From contig SOJN01000078.1 of assembly GCA_004376575.1 (NCBI GenBank), positions 1 through 49,944 on the forward strand: 49,944 bases of DNA, read 5' to 3'. Every line of letters begins with the position of its first letter. Positions within the stretch are counted from its first letter, which is position 1. This stretch comes from a candidate division TA06 bacterium (GTDB lineage Bacteria > Hydrothermota > DG-26 > E44-bin18). The notes under the pieces were generated by a model. It was not told the DNA's origin, ran no database searches, and saw nothing but the letters and a program-made list of their open reading frames with translations. Below are positions 14,826 to 23,190 of the stretch, in pieces. A program made the translations under genes and the position numbers.

Positions 14826-17309
14826 TTGTCTTCTACGATTATCAAGAATATGATAAAGGGGCTCGACGCCGAGCTAGCCGCCGTCCACAAACAAGGTGGC
14901 TCGTCTCAAGTTGAGCTGCGCGGAGGCAAAAGTAAAGGTAAAGTTGGCGATGGTTTTCTTTATGCATTCACTCTGACAGACCAGGTCTACCTGAGAGACG
15001 ATGCACCCATTGAGATAACAGTGGAGGGAGAGCGGGTCGGAGGAAGAATGGTCTCAGAACGAGATGGTATTGTGACTCTCATCTCGGAGAAGGGTCTCGG
15101 TTCCCGTCTCCCCTCGGTCCATTTAAAGGCAGACAATTCCATCCTCCCTCAGCAGTTGAGAGACAGGCTATCGGAGATCATAACGGGCGACTCATATTTC
15201 AACAGCGTGCTTGCAGACAAAGTAATAGGCCACGACAGACCGCGCGTTTCTGAATTCTCATATTCACCGTCCCCGGACGCCCTGCGAATGCCCAGTGATG
15301 AGCAAAAAAGGGCCATTGAGCTTGCCCTCGGCACTGACGTCTGCTACCTCTGTGGAGCCCAGGGCACTGGAAAGACGACTACTGTCGCCAGGGTTATTCA
15401 CCAGCTGTACCGCAAAGGACACTCTGTGCTACTCGTTTCAGATACGAACTTCGCCGTAGATACAGCACTTGAGAAGGTCTTTAAGCTCCTCCGGAATGAA
15501 CAGGATTTCGGTTTGGGTGCTGTGGTGCGGTACGGACCTATAGTAAAAAAGGAGCTCGCAAAGTTTGCCTCGAATGTATTACTCGACAACATTGTTGAGA
15601 GACTTTGCATAAAGAGACAGAAATCAAAGAGAAAGGCACGCTACCTAAAACAACTGCGTCCTGAGACAGCCGTCCTGGTTCTGGCAAAAGATTTGGAGAA
15701 TGTGAGAGAGGAAGTCATGCACCTCTGTAGAGTCATGGCAACAACTGCCCACATGGCTTGCGACAAAGACCAGCTCGACCGAATGTTTGATGTAGTTGTA
15801 ATAGATGATGCTTCAACGCTTCCGTTGCCCCTCGTATATTTTCTTTCTGGTCTAGCCAGGCACAAGGTGTTGATCGCAGGAGACTTCCAACAGCTTCCAC
15901 CAATTGTCAGGGCCAACAATCCTGCATGCGAGGAATGGTTTAAGAAGGACGTGTTCCGCAAGTCAGGAGTTGTCGCAAGTCTGAAAGCAGGCGAATATCA
16001 CGAGGGATTGGCTGTCTTGCATTCTCAATACAAAATGCGTGAGCCAATATCCAGGCTGGTGAGCGATCTCTTCTATGAGCACACCCCAATTGTAACGGAT
16101 TCGCGCGTGCGCGGTAGGCGTCGGAGTAATTTCCCGACTGAGCTTGGCGCAAAGGAGTTGCTGTACGTGGATACTTCCTCTGTGGCTCCTTGGGCCAGTC
16201 AGCGTCAAGGAACCCGTTCTACATATAATTTTCTCCACGCCCTCGTAGTTAGAAACATTATATGCCGCCTTGGAAAAAAAGGTCTTATGGCAAAGAAGAC
16301 AGGCCGGAACACCAAAATCGGAACCGTAACCCCGTATTGGGCACAGGCAGCTCTAATCTCTGCCCTTGCAAGCGAGAAACTGGACTACCACGGCACTGAC
16401 ATAGCGGCGACGGTGTACAGGTCTCAACATAACGAAAAAGATTGTGTCGTCGTTGACCTGTGTGACTCGATCGGCGTCAAACCAAGTCGTATTATGAGTG
16501 CACACGAGCTGGATGCTGATGGCGCCAGGCTCTTAAATGTAGCTCTGAGTAGAGCAAGGGATGTCCTTATGTTGGTGGCGAATTTCGACTACGCGAAGAC
16601 TGAGATTCGTGAGAATTCTTTTGTGAGGCGGATCATCGCAGCTTTCGAAAAAGACGGTGAGCCACTTAAGGTGGAGGACATACTTCCCCTGGGGCCTGAA
16701 GATTGGCTCGACGGGCTGTCAACAGAAACTGGCCGTGAACTGAAGATGTCTCCAGAAGCATCGGGACTCTTTAATGAAAGCACTTTCTACCAGGCGTTTA
16801 AGCAGGATCTGATGGATGCCAGAAAAGGGATTGTGATCTTTTCTCCATTTTTTTCTGAGAGAGGAATTTTTCGCTGGACTGACACTTTGCGGGTCAAACG
16901 AGAAACGGACGTTAAGGTCGAGATTGTCACCCTTCCTCCCTATCAACAACCTGCGGCCGGTGAAGAGACTGGCAAGGTTCTTAAAGGACTGGAGGAGTCC
17001 GGGTTCACCGTGGCTCTAAGATCCAATATGCACGAGAAATTCGCTATGGTGGACGGTCGAATTCTCTGGCTGGGACCCCTCAACATTCTTTCACACAAGG
17101 ACACGGACCAAGTCATGCTAAGACTGAGCAGCAAAGCAGCGTGTAGAATGATGACTGAGATGCAATCCTTGCCTGAGAGGATGAAGGAGGTGCCGAGTTT
17201 TGCGAACCCCAAATGTGGAAAGTGTGGAGGCCTGACAGTTTGGAAATCAAGCGCATACGGTGTCCATTTTCAATGCTTCGACTGCGGACACAGGGAGGAA
17301 CCAAAATAG
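14826..17309 (+). CDS. SF1 helicase fused to PLD nuclease domain and zinc ribbon (YjhR-like)
   Basis: An 827-residue fusion. The N-terminal part is a Dna2/Nam7-type superfamily 1 helicase: Walker A GAQGTGKTT (~177), motif Ia LLVSDTNFAVD, motif II DDAS (~327), motif III AGDFQQLPP, motif IV QYKMREPI, motif V VYRSQHNEKDCVVVDL and motif VI NVALSRAR. A phospholipase D-like domain follows with one HxKxxxxD motif (HEKFAMVD, His736), then a zinc ribbon (CGKC ... CFDC, ~797-820). The order matches the YjhR-type helicase-PLD family. It probably unwinds and cuts DNA or RNA; a defence role is inference from domain type and the neighbouring toxin genes. TTG at 14826 is favoured because GGAGGT lies 5 bases upstream; a TTG 12 codons earlier lacks one. 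Confidence 0.88.
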   Translation: MSSTIIKNMIKGLDAELAAVHKQGGSSQVELRGGKSKGKVGDGFLYAFTLTDQVYLRDDAPIEITVEGERVGGRMVSERDGIVTLISEKGLGSRLPSVHLKADNSILPQQLRDRLSEIITGDSYFNSVLADKVIGHDRPRVSEFSYSPSPDALRMPSDEQKRAIELALGTDVCYLCGAQGTGKTTTVARVIHQLYRKGHSVLLVSDTNFAVDTALEKVFKLLRNEQDFGLGAVVRYGPIVKKELAKFASNVLLDNIVERLCIKRQKSKRKARYLKQLRPETAVLVLAKDLENVREEVMHLCRVMATTAHMACDKDQLDRMFDVVVIDDASTLPLPLVYFLSGLARHKVLIAGDFQQLPPIVRANNPACEEWFKKDVFRKSGVVASLKAGEYHEGLAVLHSQYKMREPISRLVSDLFYEHTPIVTDSRVRGRRRSNFPTELGAKELLYVDTSSVAPWASQRQGTRSTYNFLHALVVRNIICRLGKKGLMAKKTGRNTKIGTVTPYWAQAALISALASEKLDYHGTDIAATVYRSQHNEKDCVVVDLCDSIGVKPSRIMSAHELDADGARLLNVALSRARDVLMLVANFDYAKTEIRENSFVRRIIAAFEKDGEPLKVEDILPLGPEDWLDGLSTETGRELKMSPEASGLFNESTFYQAFKQDLMDARKGIVIFSPFFSERGIFRWTDTLRVKRETDVKVEIVTLPPYQQPAAGEETGKVLKGLEESGFTVALRSNMHEKFAMVDGRILWLGPLNILSHKDTDQVMLRLSSKAACRMMTEMQSLPERMKEVPSFANPKCGKCGGLTVWKSSAYGVHFQCFDCGHREEPK

Positions 17310-17478
17310 AGACGAGGTTGAAGAAACCGCTGCCGTTGAGGAACTCTCCGGAACGCTCAGCAACACATTTAAGAACAGCTGCAATCCACACAGAACCACT
17401 ACTCTACTCCATCAACGCTTGCACCCATAACTTGACTTATTGTAGGGGCGTATTGCGATACGGCCCTACAAAGGTAAA
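17310..17478. other. Spacer with a gtaggggcgtattgc palindrome
   Basis: Bases 17441-17470 form a near-perfect palindrome (tgtaggggcgtattgc pairing with gatacggccctaca). A sister copy lies at 29081-29107. Both sit between convergent genes and may act as transcript ends. No gene is seen. Confidence 0.55.
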
Positions 17479-17576
17479 TGACTATTCGCTCCAATGGGCC
17501 GAAGGTGGTGGTATTGAGGTCGAATTTGCAACCTGAAGGCTCATATGGGCAAGGACTATTTCGATGGGGATTTCGC
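17479..17576 (+). repeat. 98-bp direct repeat, left copy
   Basis: Identical to 19757-19854 at 96 of 98 positions without gaps. It contains the end of one open frame (EGGGIEVEFAT and stop) and, after gaagg, a new ATG (MGKDYFDGDF), as if copied from a gene junction elsewhere. The pair brackets hicA', hicB, the operator-like array, the 133-residue membrane protein and the Rhs fragment. Confidence 0.9.
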
Positions 17577-17581
17577 ATCCG

Positions 17582-17743
17582 GTACCAGGTTTTACATTTT
17601 TACATTTTCAGACGGATGGTGAGAAATTGCTGCTCCATCTTGCTTTTCTGGGCCACACAACCGCCAAAAACTCAATACCTTACGTCAGAGCTAGCTTCTC
17701 GGCTGGCAAGAGAGCCAAAATGTAAAAATGTAAAACCTGGTAC
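17582..17743. mobile_element. 162-bp inverted-repeat element (MITE-like) ending hicA
   Basis: Perfect 27-base terminal inverted repeats (17582-17608 and 17717-17743, beginning gtaccaggttttacattttt) enclose 108 bases without a gene. The right end interrupts hicA. No transposase and no clear target duplication are seen. The outer gtaccagg resembles ggtaccaggtgcg at 14515 and tgccaggcgtg at 25891, so these may be one family moved in trans by a REP-associated or other transposase. Confidence 0.75.
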
Positions 17744-17857
17744 GAAGCAGTTTGTTCTGCCATTTTTGGGATTTACGTATATGTCATGCTTTTTGCCGCG
17801 ACGCTTCATGTAGCATCCGGCATCTACGAGTTCTCGGATGAGAGCATACCGCTTCAA
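17672..17857 (-). pseudogene. hicA: HicA-type toxin, C-terminal half replaced by repeat element
   Basis: The first ~38 residues match HicA mRNA interferases (KRYALIRELVDAGCYMKRRG, then KKHDIYVNPKNGRT with the catalytic His). From about residue 39 the frame runs into the inverted-repeat element and codes for FVPGFTFLHFGSLASRE to a stop at 17672. The usual second half, with its VPRH-type strand and C-terminal helix, is absent and not found beyond the element. It starts with TTG overlapping the hicB stop (TTGA), so the two genes were coupled. Toxin activity is probably lost. Confidence 0.75.
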
Positions 17858-18060
17858 ACCTCGACCCCGATTTCCTTGGTCTCAACCCCTGTCCGAGGTG
17901 GTTCTTCCTCCTCCTGTATCATCAATCGGTATGCGTCCCGGATATTCTCCTCCAATTCCTGTATGGATTCTCCTTGACTAAACACCCCTGGAATTTCTTT
18001 TAGTCTGCCGACATACCAGTCTTCATCCTTCCAGTACTCCAGTGTAAAACGCCTTAGCAT
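17854..18060 (-). CDS. hicB: HicB-type antitoxin
   Basis: A 68-residue protein with the partial RNase H-like HicB fold: FTLEYWKDEDWYVGRLKEIP, GVFSQGESIQELEENIRDAY, RLMIQEEEE. It ends shortly after the core, as in HicB forms without a C-terminal DNA-binding domain. An SD (aggag) lies about 7 bases upstream of the ATG. It comes before hicA in the operon. With the toxin gene broken, it may persist as an orphan antitoxin that could still neutralise related HicA toxins elsewhere in the genome; that is inference. Confidence 0.85.
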   Translation of the reverse strand: MLRRFTLEYWKDEDWYVGRLKEIPGVFSQGESIQELEENIRDAYRLMIQEEEEPPRTGVETKEIGVEV

Positions 18061-18553
18061 GATTTTTCTCCTGTTACCGTTTTCTGATTGCTCGATGGGC
18101 CGTAGAGTCGAGACGGCAACCAGTCTCCCTCTCCATCGAGAACTCCCTCATCTACATGAATAACCGAAACAAGCAGTCCCGTCAACAGAAAAACTGCGCC
18201 ACTTGTGATCGGAAACTCAGGAGCGCTTCAGTTCGTGGATCCCCATGCAGGCAACGATACTTGCATATTCCCAAGAATTCGAAAATACGCAAGTGTGGAA
18301 ATGCGGGAATGTGAAAACGCATTTTATGAGGTTCGTCCCAGGATGCACCCTGACCAGATCACTCTTCTCATATGCTCATATGAACATATGCTCATTTGAG
18401 CAGATGTGCACGGCACAGGAGGACGCAGTTGTGTATCTTTCGGTCTAAGTTCTGCGATCTACGTTCTAAGTTCTAAAGGGGCCTGTCGTGCCTGTCCTGA
18501 GAGGAGCAATCGAAGGGAGCCCAGTCGAACGGCACCGTCCCCAAGGTCTCACC
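18061..18553. other. Spacer with repeats and an operator-like array
   Basis: No convincing gene is seen. A plus-strand frame at 18205-18399 has no recognised domain. The array at 18369-18408 is listed separately. After it, tctaagttctgcgatctacgttctaagttctaaag (18446-18478, in pieces) matches the gatcgtagagctaag motif near 13448. A tcctgagaggagcaatcgaa motif (18496) belongs to the cgaacggcac/ctcgac spacer family. Confidence 0.45.
18369..18408 (+). promoter_or_regulatory. Tandem 8-bp operator-like array (ArsR/SmtB-like)
   Basis: Five consecutive 8-base units read CATATGCT, CATATGAA, CATATGCT, CATTTGAG, CAGATGTG. The alternation of ATATGnnC and ATTTGAGC halves resembles ArsR/SmtB-family operators. 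A GGAGG sits at 18419-18423 and a TTG at about 18430, but the frame after it ends within 15 codons in repeat sequence. The arrangement looks like a regulated leader whose gene has been lost. Assignment to ArsR is inference. Confidence 0.45.
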
Positions 18554-18955
18554 CTATGTTCTGCGCCGGAGACGACCCGACCGGCTCAAGACGCTCCCTG
18601 TGTAGCCCCCGACCACCCCACTCAAAACGTCGACTGCGGTCAACCTGAGCAACATGAGTCCGCTCTGTAGTCCGAGGTGGCTCAGAAAGAGACTGAGAGG
18701 ATAGGGTCGTATGTTAGCGCGCCCAATCAGCCACAGAACCATCAAGGTGAACAATATGTCAATCATTCCGATAGTGACGCCACATATCGGCCCCTGCTTC
18801 CTGGCAATATATCCAGCCACTACCGCGGCCAGAAGCACCGGGATGCCATTCCTCACTGGTCGGCAATTCTCGAGACTAGGGAATAGGCCGACAAGCAGAA
18901 GCAGGACGGCCCATGCCGGCAATCCAATAGCCAGCCCAAGTGCGAATTTCTTCAT
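18554..18955 (-). CDS. Four-helix membrane protein, candidate immunity protein
   Basis: A 133-residue protein with about four membrane helices (about 5-25, 38-52, 57-77 and 100-124) and a basic tail (SGRLRRRT). I recognise no family. Its ATG is 8 bases after the Rhs fragment's stop, and its gaggtgg SD overlaps that stop, so the two are translated from one message. Rhs tips are usually followed by a small gene giving immunity to the tip, and membrane immunity proteins often guard against pore-forming or lipid-directed toxins. That role is inferred from position only. Confidence 0.6.
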   Translation of the reverse strand: MKKFALGLAIGLPAWAVLLLLVGLFPSLENCRPVRNGIPVLLAAVVAGYIARKQGPICGVTIGMIDILFTLMVLWLIGRANIRPYPLSLFLSHLGLQSGLMLLRLTAVDVLSGVVGGYTGSVLSRSGRLRRRT

Positions 18956-18963
18956 TCACCACC

Positions 18964-19620
18964 TCAAGGGTCTGGAGGTAATACATCAGGAATGACCTGG
19001 CCAATGCAAATGTAGTACCTGAGCCAGCACAACAGTTCCTCCGGAGTTTTCTCCGGGCCTTGGCACTCCTTCTTCTCCATGGCGTCAGCGACGCAGTTCG
19101 TCAAATCAAGACCGCAGCAATATGTGACATGGGCCCTCTTACACATCTCGTTAATGATGATATGGCATAGCGCTTTGGGGATAGTTGGGAGCCAATCGCA
19201 ATACTTATACCTGCTGAACCCAGATGGGTCCGTCCAATCGGGTGGACTGTTTGCGACATATAAGTACCTGTTCAAGTCTTGGGGAAAATCCGTGAACATC
19301 CTGTTCTCCCGCAGGCGGCCCACGCAATCTCTCCCGCAGATCGGAGCAATCACTGCTCCGGTTATCAGGTCTTCTTGCGTGAACCTGCCGATTTCGGGCT
19401 CGTAGTAGCGGGCAAGGTAATTGTAAAGTTCAGAAATGGTGCCGTCATATTCCTGGGCTGTGTATTTGTAGTTGCTGTGTGGACCCGTCGGTGACGCCTC
19501 CTGCAACAGTCTTCCGAACTCATCATAGCGGTACGACTGCACGACGCTCCCCTGTTTGTCTGTCATGCCGATTATACTGCCAAGCCCATCGTGATGGTAG
19601 AAATATTTTGGCATTATCAC
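18964..19620 (-). CDS. Orphan Rhs C-terminal tip with cysteine-rich variable end
   Basis: A 218-residue fragment of an Rhs/YD-repeat protein, whose full forms exceed 1000 residues. The Rhs core is present: YFYHHDGLGSIIGMTDKQG, YRYDEFGRL, ELYNYLARYYEPEIGRFTQE and the closing NRYLYVANSPPDWTDPSG (134). A ~25-residue insertion with two Cys lies between the last two. The 84 residues after DPSG are unlike any toxin I know and have nine cysteines (141-205). It starts with ATG at 19620 or 19614, the latter with a gagggtg SD; the upstream part of an Rhs gene is missing and replaced by repeats. Probably a displaced tip, possibly still expressed. Confidence 0.8.
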   Translation of the reverse strand: MIMPKYFYHHDGLGSIIGMTDKQGSVVQSYRYDEFGRLLQEASPTGPHSNYKYTAQEYDGTISELYNYLARYYEPEIGRFTQEDLITGAVIAPICGRDCVGRLRENRMFTDFPQDLNRYLYVANSPPDWTDPSGFSRYKYCDWLPTIPKALCHIIINEMCKRAHVTYCCGLDLTNCVADAMEKKECQGPEKTPEELLCWLRYYICIGQVIPDVLPPDP

Positions 19621-19756
19621 CCTCTCTCTAACTTCCCTCGACGGGCTCGGGACAAGCTTCCCCCATCAAGGGGGAGAGAAGTTGAGGGATCTTGCATCAT
19701 GAGAGCTCGTGAGAAGCGCGCCGCAAGCGGCGCTACTCCAATCAATACTCGCAAAC
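19621..19756. repeat. Spacer made of three repeat motifs
   Basis: It holds a ccctcgacgggctcgggaca motif (19636-19655), the palindrome cccccatcaaggggg (19660-19674, inverted relative to 13401 and 13580) and gcaagcggcgctactcc (19724-19740, inverted relative to 13818). These join the Rhs fragment to the right 98-bp repeat. Confidence 0.55.
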
Positions 19757-19854
19757 TGACTATTCGTTCCAATGGGCCGAAGGTGGTGGTATTGAGGTCG
19801 AATTTGCAACCTGAAGGCTCATATGGGCAAGGACTATTTCGATGGGGATTTTGC
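19757..19854 (+). repeat. 98-bp direct repeat, right copy
   Basis: Partner of 17479-17576 (96 of 98 identical). On the minus strand its last 21 bases (19834-19854) encode the final six residues and the stop of metH, so the repeat has replaced the natural 3' end of that gene. Confidence 0.9.
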
Positions 19855-22800
19855 GCGCGGACAGAACAAAAAAGATATGCTGTGCTCAGGCACCATCTGA
19901 AAGGCTTCAGTAAGGGTTATGGCCATCTCGCCTTCAGGCTTCAGAATGGAGAATATCTTCTTCTGCTCTGAAAGGTCTGGCCACGAAGGATATCCAGGGC
20001 TGAACCGTCTGCCCATGTCTTCCGGCAACGCTAGTTCCTTCCTTATCGCTGCCTGAACATAGCCCGCCAGGGCTTCTGCCATCTCGGCTGAAAACCCATG
20101 CAGATAGAAGGCCTTTTTCGTCTCCCCCATTTCCGTCAGCTCTCTTTCCACTTCTGCTGCATCCTTGCCAATCGTTACCACCCCGAGGACTGCAATATCC
20201 TTCTCTTTGGTGGGAAGGAAATACCGTGTGATAGGAGATCTTCTGGCGAAGTTGAGGGTGACGCTCTCACTGTCGTTTTCAATAACAAGAGAATCTCCCG
20301 ACACCTCGCAATTGAAGTATCCATACGATGCCGACAGGTCGAAGATGTTCCTCTTGACAGATTCAACCTTCAATTCCTTAAGAGCAGGAAGAAACTCCTT
20401 CTCCCTCAGTTCAGGCGAATCCTTCGCTTTTGCTCCCCATCTTGCGCGAAAAAGAGAATCCAGGTTCAGCCAAGGAAAGACTTCATCAAAAGGCATGTCT
20501 TTGACGAATTTGGTCCCCAGAAATGGTGCCGCAATCACTCCTCCTATCGTATCAACCTTCTTTCTGTCACCGCCAATATCTTCCTTCGCTTTCCCCCTGT
20601 CTAATTGACGGGCAACATCCTTTCTGTACTGCTCAATCATGGATTCTCTGTCTCTCATGAGACCGTTCAGAATCTCAAGTCCATGGAAAGCATCTTTCGC
20701 GCAGAAGACTCCACCTGGGTACGCCCTGCCATCTCCAAGAACTGAGATGCGGCGGGCGAAGGATGGGCTAACCACGGCTCCTCCAACAATTAAAGGAATG
20801 TCCATCCCCGCTCTGGAAAGTTCTCTCACACATACTCTCATCTCATTTGAAGTAGAAACGAGAAGAGCTGAGAGACCAATGGCATCCGCATCTGTCTCCT
20901 CAGCCTTACTAATGACATCGTGAACGGGCACCCTTTTCCCCAGATCATAGACTGTGTAACCATTGTTTGAAAAGATAGACTTGACCAGATTCTTCCCTAT
21001 GTCGTGCACATCGCCGAACACTGTCGCCAGCACAACCCTTCCCCTTTTCTCCACTTTTTCCCCTTTGAGATGGCTCTCCAGGAAGCCTGTTGCTTTGCTC
21101 ATGATCTCTGAAGACTGGAGGACAAAGGGCAGGATCATTTCTCCGGAATCGAATCTCTTCCCCACCTCTTCCATTGCAGGCATGAGGATGTTGCTTATTA
21201 TCTCCTGTGCACTCATCCTGCTGAGGGCCTTTTGTAGAAGCTCTTCAAGGTTCTCCGTCGAACGATCAAGGATTCTTGATCTTATCGCCTCCTCTAGTGA
21301 AGGCTCCCGGCCCCTTTTCTTTTCACGTTCTTCACCTTTGTCTTTCGTCTTCACCCACTCCACCAGATTCAAAAGAGGATTCTCGCCGCTGTTGAATATG
21401 AGGTTCTCGCACAGCTCTCTCTCGTGAACGGGGATCTCTTGATAGGGGGTTATCTCGCTGGCATTCACGATCGCCGCATCAAGTCCATGCCTGATCGCAT
21501 GGTACAGGAAAACACTGTTTAGGAGCTTTCTTGCTTCTGGCATCAGGCCATACGATATGTTGCTGATGCCCAGAATTGTAATGGCCTCAGGGAACTCTTC
21601 TTTTATCTTCTTGATCCCCTGCAGTGTCTCCCTCCCAGAGTTCCTGTACTTCTCCTCGCCAGTTGAAAGAGGAAGGGTCAGACAGTCGAAGAGCATGTCG
21701 CCAGGAGAGAGACCGCATTCTTCTACTGCTATCTTTCTCATTCTGGCCGCGGCCTCCAACTTCTCTTCTGCTGTTTGGGCCATTCCAAACTCTGTTATGG
21801 TCATCGCAACAACAGAGGCTCCATATTCCTTGACTAGTGAAAGCATCCTGGAGAATGCCTTTCTTCCTTTCTCCAGATTGACCGAGTTCACCACTGCTCT
21901 GCCCGGATATATCTGGAGCGCGGATTCAACCACTTCTTCCTCCCTTGAATCTATCATGAGAGGGACCTGGATCGACTGAGAGAGAAGCGTTACTATCTTC
22001 TCCATCCGTTCTTTCTCTTCTGAACCTGCCATGCAAACGTCGACAATATGGCAGCCGTGGGATTCCTGCTCAAAAGCGATGGAGAGCAGTCCCTGATAGT
22101 CTCCGTTTTCAACGAGCTCCTTGGTCTTCTTGCTGCCCAGTAGATTGAGCCGTTCTCCGACTATCAGGGGTTTCGGCTCTTGATGTAGAAGGACTCGCTT
22201 GAACGGGCTGGACACAGACGGAACTCTATCCACCTTCCTCCTTCTAGGCCTTTTATTCTTCATCCGCCTGTGAATCTCTTTTATGTGGGCTGGAGTGGAG
22301 CCACAGCACCCCCCGATAATGTCGATGGAGTACTGCTCTGCGAGAGCTGTCAGGTTCTTCGCCATCTCCTCTGGACCCAGTGGGAAGTATGGCTTTCCAT
22401 CTCTATTTTCCGGAATGCCTGCATTGGGGACACAACCGATGTAGAGTGAGCAGTTCTTTGCAAGAACTCTAACAAAGTCCCTCATCTCTTCAGGGCCGAA
22501 AGAGCAGTCTATGCCGATACCACTAACTCCGAGGGGTTCGAGTATCGAGCACGCGGCCACAATGTCCGTCCCCATCAACATTCTTCCATTCTTGTCAATG
22601 GCGATGTGGACCAAAATGGGAAGTTCCGTCCCTTTCTCTTTGAATGCATCCCTTATGCCAAATATCCCTGCTCTTGTCTCGAGAATATCCTGCTGGGTTT
22701 CGAGCAGCAGCGCATCGACACCCCCTTCAATCAGGCCCGCTGCCTGCTCTGACAAGACCTCCCTGATCCTGGAGAAAGAAATGGTCAGTTCCGGATCACT

Positions 22801-23190
22801 CGAAGAAGGAAGTTTGGCCGTGGGACCAATTGAACCCACAACAAAGCGAGGCCTGTCCGGAGTTGAAAAACTGTCTGTTGCCTTTCTGGCAATTCTCGCC
22901 GCTGCAACATTTATTTCGTGTGTCTTCTCACCCAGGCCGAACTCCTCCAGTTTCAGCCGGGACCCCTGAAATGTGTTCGTTTCGACTACGTCAGCCCCGG
23001 CTTCGAGGTAGCTCCCGTGAATCTCTTCTATCAGGTCAGGCCGGGTCAGGTTGAGGATTTCGCAGCAGCCTTCCTTTCCTTCGTAATCTTGTGCGCCAAG
23101 ATTCTTTGAAAGGAGGAGGGTGCCCATTGCCCCATCGAACAGGACTCTCTTACTCCTCAGTAACTCTAGAAATGTCAGTTCACTCATCAT
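19834..23190 (-). CDS. metH: Cobalamin-dependent methionine synthase
   Basis: An 1118-residue modular enzyme transferring methyl from 5-methyltetrahydrofolate to homocysteine through methylcobalamin. Homocysteine domain ~1-325 with zinc cysteines in GIDCSFGPEEM and IIGGCCGSTPAH; pterin domain ~340-600 (VGERLNLLGSKKTKEL); cap and B12 domain ~640-870 with the base-off signature DVHDIGKN; activation domain ~900-1118 (RRFSPGYPSWPDLSEQKKIF, MVPEHSISFLF). The pattern is complete, but the last six residues (AKSPSK) come from the 98-bp repeat. It starts with ATGATG inside the end of the upstream gene (overlap 8-11 bases), so the two are coupled. SAM-dependent reactivation is expected from the activation domain. 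Confidence 0.96.
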   Translation of the reverse strand: MMSELTFLELLRSKRVLFDGAMGTLLLSKNLGAQDYEGKEGCCEILNLTRPDLIEEIHGSYLEAGADVVETNTFQGSRLKLEEFGLGEKTHEINVAAARIARKATDSFSTPDRPRFVVGSIGPTAKLPSSSDPELTISFSRIREVLSEQAAGLIEGGVDALLLETQQDILETRAGIFGIRDAFKEKGTELPILVHIAIDKNGRMLMGTDIVAACSILEPLGVSGIGIDCSFGPEEMRDFVRVLAKNCSLYIGCVPNAGIPENRDGKPYFPLGPEEMAKNLTALAEQYSIDIIGGCCGSTPAHIKEIHRRMKNKRPRRRKVDRVPSVSSPFKRVLLHQEPKPLIVGERLNLLGSKKTKELVENGDYQGLLSIAFEQESHGCHIVDVCMAGSEEKERMEKIVTLLSQSIQVPLMIDSREEEVVESALQIYPGRAVVNSVNLEKGRKAFSRMLSLVKEYGASVVAMTITEFGMAQTAEEKLEAAARMRKIAVEECGLSPGDMLFDCLTLPLSTGEEKYRNSGRETLQGIKKIKEEFPEAITILGISNISYGLMPEARKLLNSVFLYHAIRHGLDAAIVNASEITPYQEIPVHERELCENLIFNSGENPLLNLVEWVKTKDKGEEREKKRGREPSLEEAIRSRILDRSTENLEELLQKALSRMSAQEIISNILMPAMEEVGKRFDSGEMILPFVLQSSEIMSKATGFLESHLKGEKVEKRGRVVLATVFGDVHDIGKNLVKSIFSNNGYTVYDLGKRVPVHDVISKAEETDADAIGLSALLVSTSNEMRVCVRELSRAGMDIPLIVGGAVVSPSFARRISVLGDGRAYPGGVFCAKDAFHGLEILNGLMRDRESMIEQYRKDVARQLDRGKAKEDIGGDRKKVDTIGGVIAAPFLGTKFVKDMPFDEVFPWLNLDSLFRARWGAKAKDSPELREKEFLPALKELKVESVKRNIFDLSASYGYFNCEVSGDSLVIENDSESVTLNFARRSPITRYFLPTKEKDIAVLGVVTIGKDAAEVERELTEMGETKKAFYLHGFSAEMAEALAGYVQAAIRKELALPEDMGRRFSPGYPSWPDLSEQKKIFSILKPEGEMAITLTEAFQMVPEHSISFLFCPRAKSPSK

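Noticed and set aside
17213-17536. Plus-strand frame overlapping the helicase end and the left 98-bp repeat
   Set aside because: It begins inside the zinc ribbon codons in another frame and ends in the repeat; no protein signature.
18205-18399. 64-residue plus-strand frame before the operator-like array
   Set aside because: No SD and no similarity that I can recognise; its end runs through the tandem 8-bp units.
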